A stretch of 5,036 nt of DNA from contig CALATR010000754.1 in NCBI GenBank assembly GCA_937891875.1, forward strand, positions 1 to 5,036, written 5' to 3'. This document shows, one piece after another, positions 4,634 through 5,036 of this stretch. The notes beneath the pieces were generated by a model. It saw nothing but the letters and a program-made list of their open reading frames with translations. It was not told the DNA's origin and ran no database searches. Numbering within the stretch: position 1 is the stretch's first letter; each line of letters starts with the position of its first letter. The DNA is from an uncultured Pseudomonadota bacterium. GTDB lineage: Bacteria > Myxococcota_A > UBA796 > GCA-2862545. The position numbers and the translations under genes were made by a program.

Positions 4634-5036
4634 ATGAGCACCGAAGAGGATCGCGCGTTCGAGGCCGAGCGCGAGATTGGACGAATCAACGCGTTCTTCC
4701 CCATTCTTCCCACGCTGGGCAACCGCTGGGCGGCCTCGCGCCCCTGGGAGGGCAAGACCGTCGCCCTCAACCTGCACCTGACGACGCTGTCCGCCGCGCT
4801 GGTCCGCGAGCTGGTGCTGGGGGGCGGTACCTTCGTCGTCTCCGCGGCCTCGCCCGCCACCACGGACAAGCGCACGGTCAGCATGCTGCGCAGCCAGGGC
4901 ATCGACGTCTACACCGGCGGTGACGGCGAGGATCGCCACCTGCAAGCGCTCTCCCACGATCCCGACATCATCGGGGACTGTGGCTTCGAGCTCATCCAGA
5001 CCGCCCTGAAGAAGCGCAAGGACCTCACCCGCCGCA
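4634..5036 (+). CDS. S-adenosylhomocysteine hydrolase-like protein, N-terminal part (cut by window end)
   Basis: The first 134 residues are visible and the frame is open at the window edge. Residues 38-97 (WEGKTVALNLHLTTLSAALV through GIDVYTGGD) match the substrate-binding part of adenosylhomocysteinase: the LHLT segment (47-50) corresponds to the HMT motif, SPATTDK (73-79) to the NxxSTQD motif, and DIIGDCGFEL (111-120) to the ILDDGGDL segment. That enzyme reversibly splits S-adenosylhomocysteine into adenosine and homocysteine using bound NAD. Here several usual substrate-contact positions differ (Asn-x-x-Ser-Thr-Gln-Asp has become Ser-Pro-Ala-Thr-Thr-Asp; Asp-Gly-Gly-Asp has become Asp-Cys-Gly-Phe-Glu), so it may be a divergent paralogue with another substrate or a non-catalytic relative. 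The ATG has GGAGG at 4625-4629. It lies 75 nt after the PEGA-like gene on the same strand. The NAD-binding domain, if present, is outside the window. Confidence 0.65.
   Translation, partial: MSTEEDRAFEAEREIGRINAFFPILPTLGNRWAASRPWEGKTVALNLHLTTLSAALVRELVLGGGTFVVSAASPATTDKRTVSMLRSQGIDVYTGGDGEDRHLQALSHDPDIIGDCGFELIQTALKKRKDLTRR

Noticed and set aside
3680..4957. Long minus-strand open frame (425 codons) opposite the PEGA-like and SAHH-like genes
   Set aside because: No recognisable domain. The opposite-strand genes have ribosome sites and domain patterns, so this is a GC-driven shadow.

Overview
The window is about 70% G+C by eye. It reads as ordinary chromosomal DNA of a high-GC Gram-negative bacterium. 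GTG and TTG starts, strong GGAGG ribosome sites, a membrane-anchored PEGA-like protein and simple-sequence spacer repeats all fit a myxobacterial or deltaproteobacterial relative (Myxococcota), but that placement is an inference. No transposase, integrase, phage gene, CRISPR array, tRNA or rRNA is visible.

Layout. Positions 1-79 are a short spacer with GCCTCTGTG repeats. Positions 80-2633 on the minus strand hold a two-gene operon: plsX (phosphate acyltransferase, first step of phospholipid synthesis) followed by a long AI-2E-family membrane protein. The second gene starts 17 nt inside plsX and its ribosome site lies in plsX codons. Positions 2634-2711 form a compact divergent control region with a 10-bp perfect palindrome. 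Positions 2712-3317 on the plus strand encode CysC, adenylylsulfate kinase, with all its signature motifs. Positions 3318-3709 are a gene-free spacer of about 390 nt, dominated by a 56-nt inverted repeat (48/56 matching, no gaps) around a 102-nt loop that can itself fold. Positions 3710-4558 encode an unrecognised exported or membrane-anchored protein that starts at TTG, with six cysteines and a C-terminal PEGA-like domain. Positions 4559-4633 hold a 20-nt tandem repeat. From 4634 to the window end runs the N-terminal part of a divergent S-adenosylhomocysteine hydrolase-like protein.

How the genes fit together. PlsX and the AI-2E-family protein are probably co-translated and both act at the membrane. 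CysC makes PAPS for sulfate assimilation or sulfation, and the partial last gene resembles an enzyme of the methyl cycle. A sulfur link between those two is possible but not shown. The most interesting items are the large structured inverted repeat after cysC and the altered substrate-site motifs of the SAHH-like protein. I found no clear sign of a wholly new multi-gene system.
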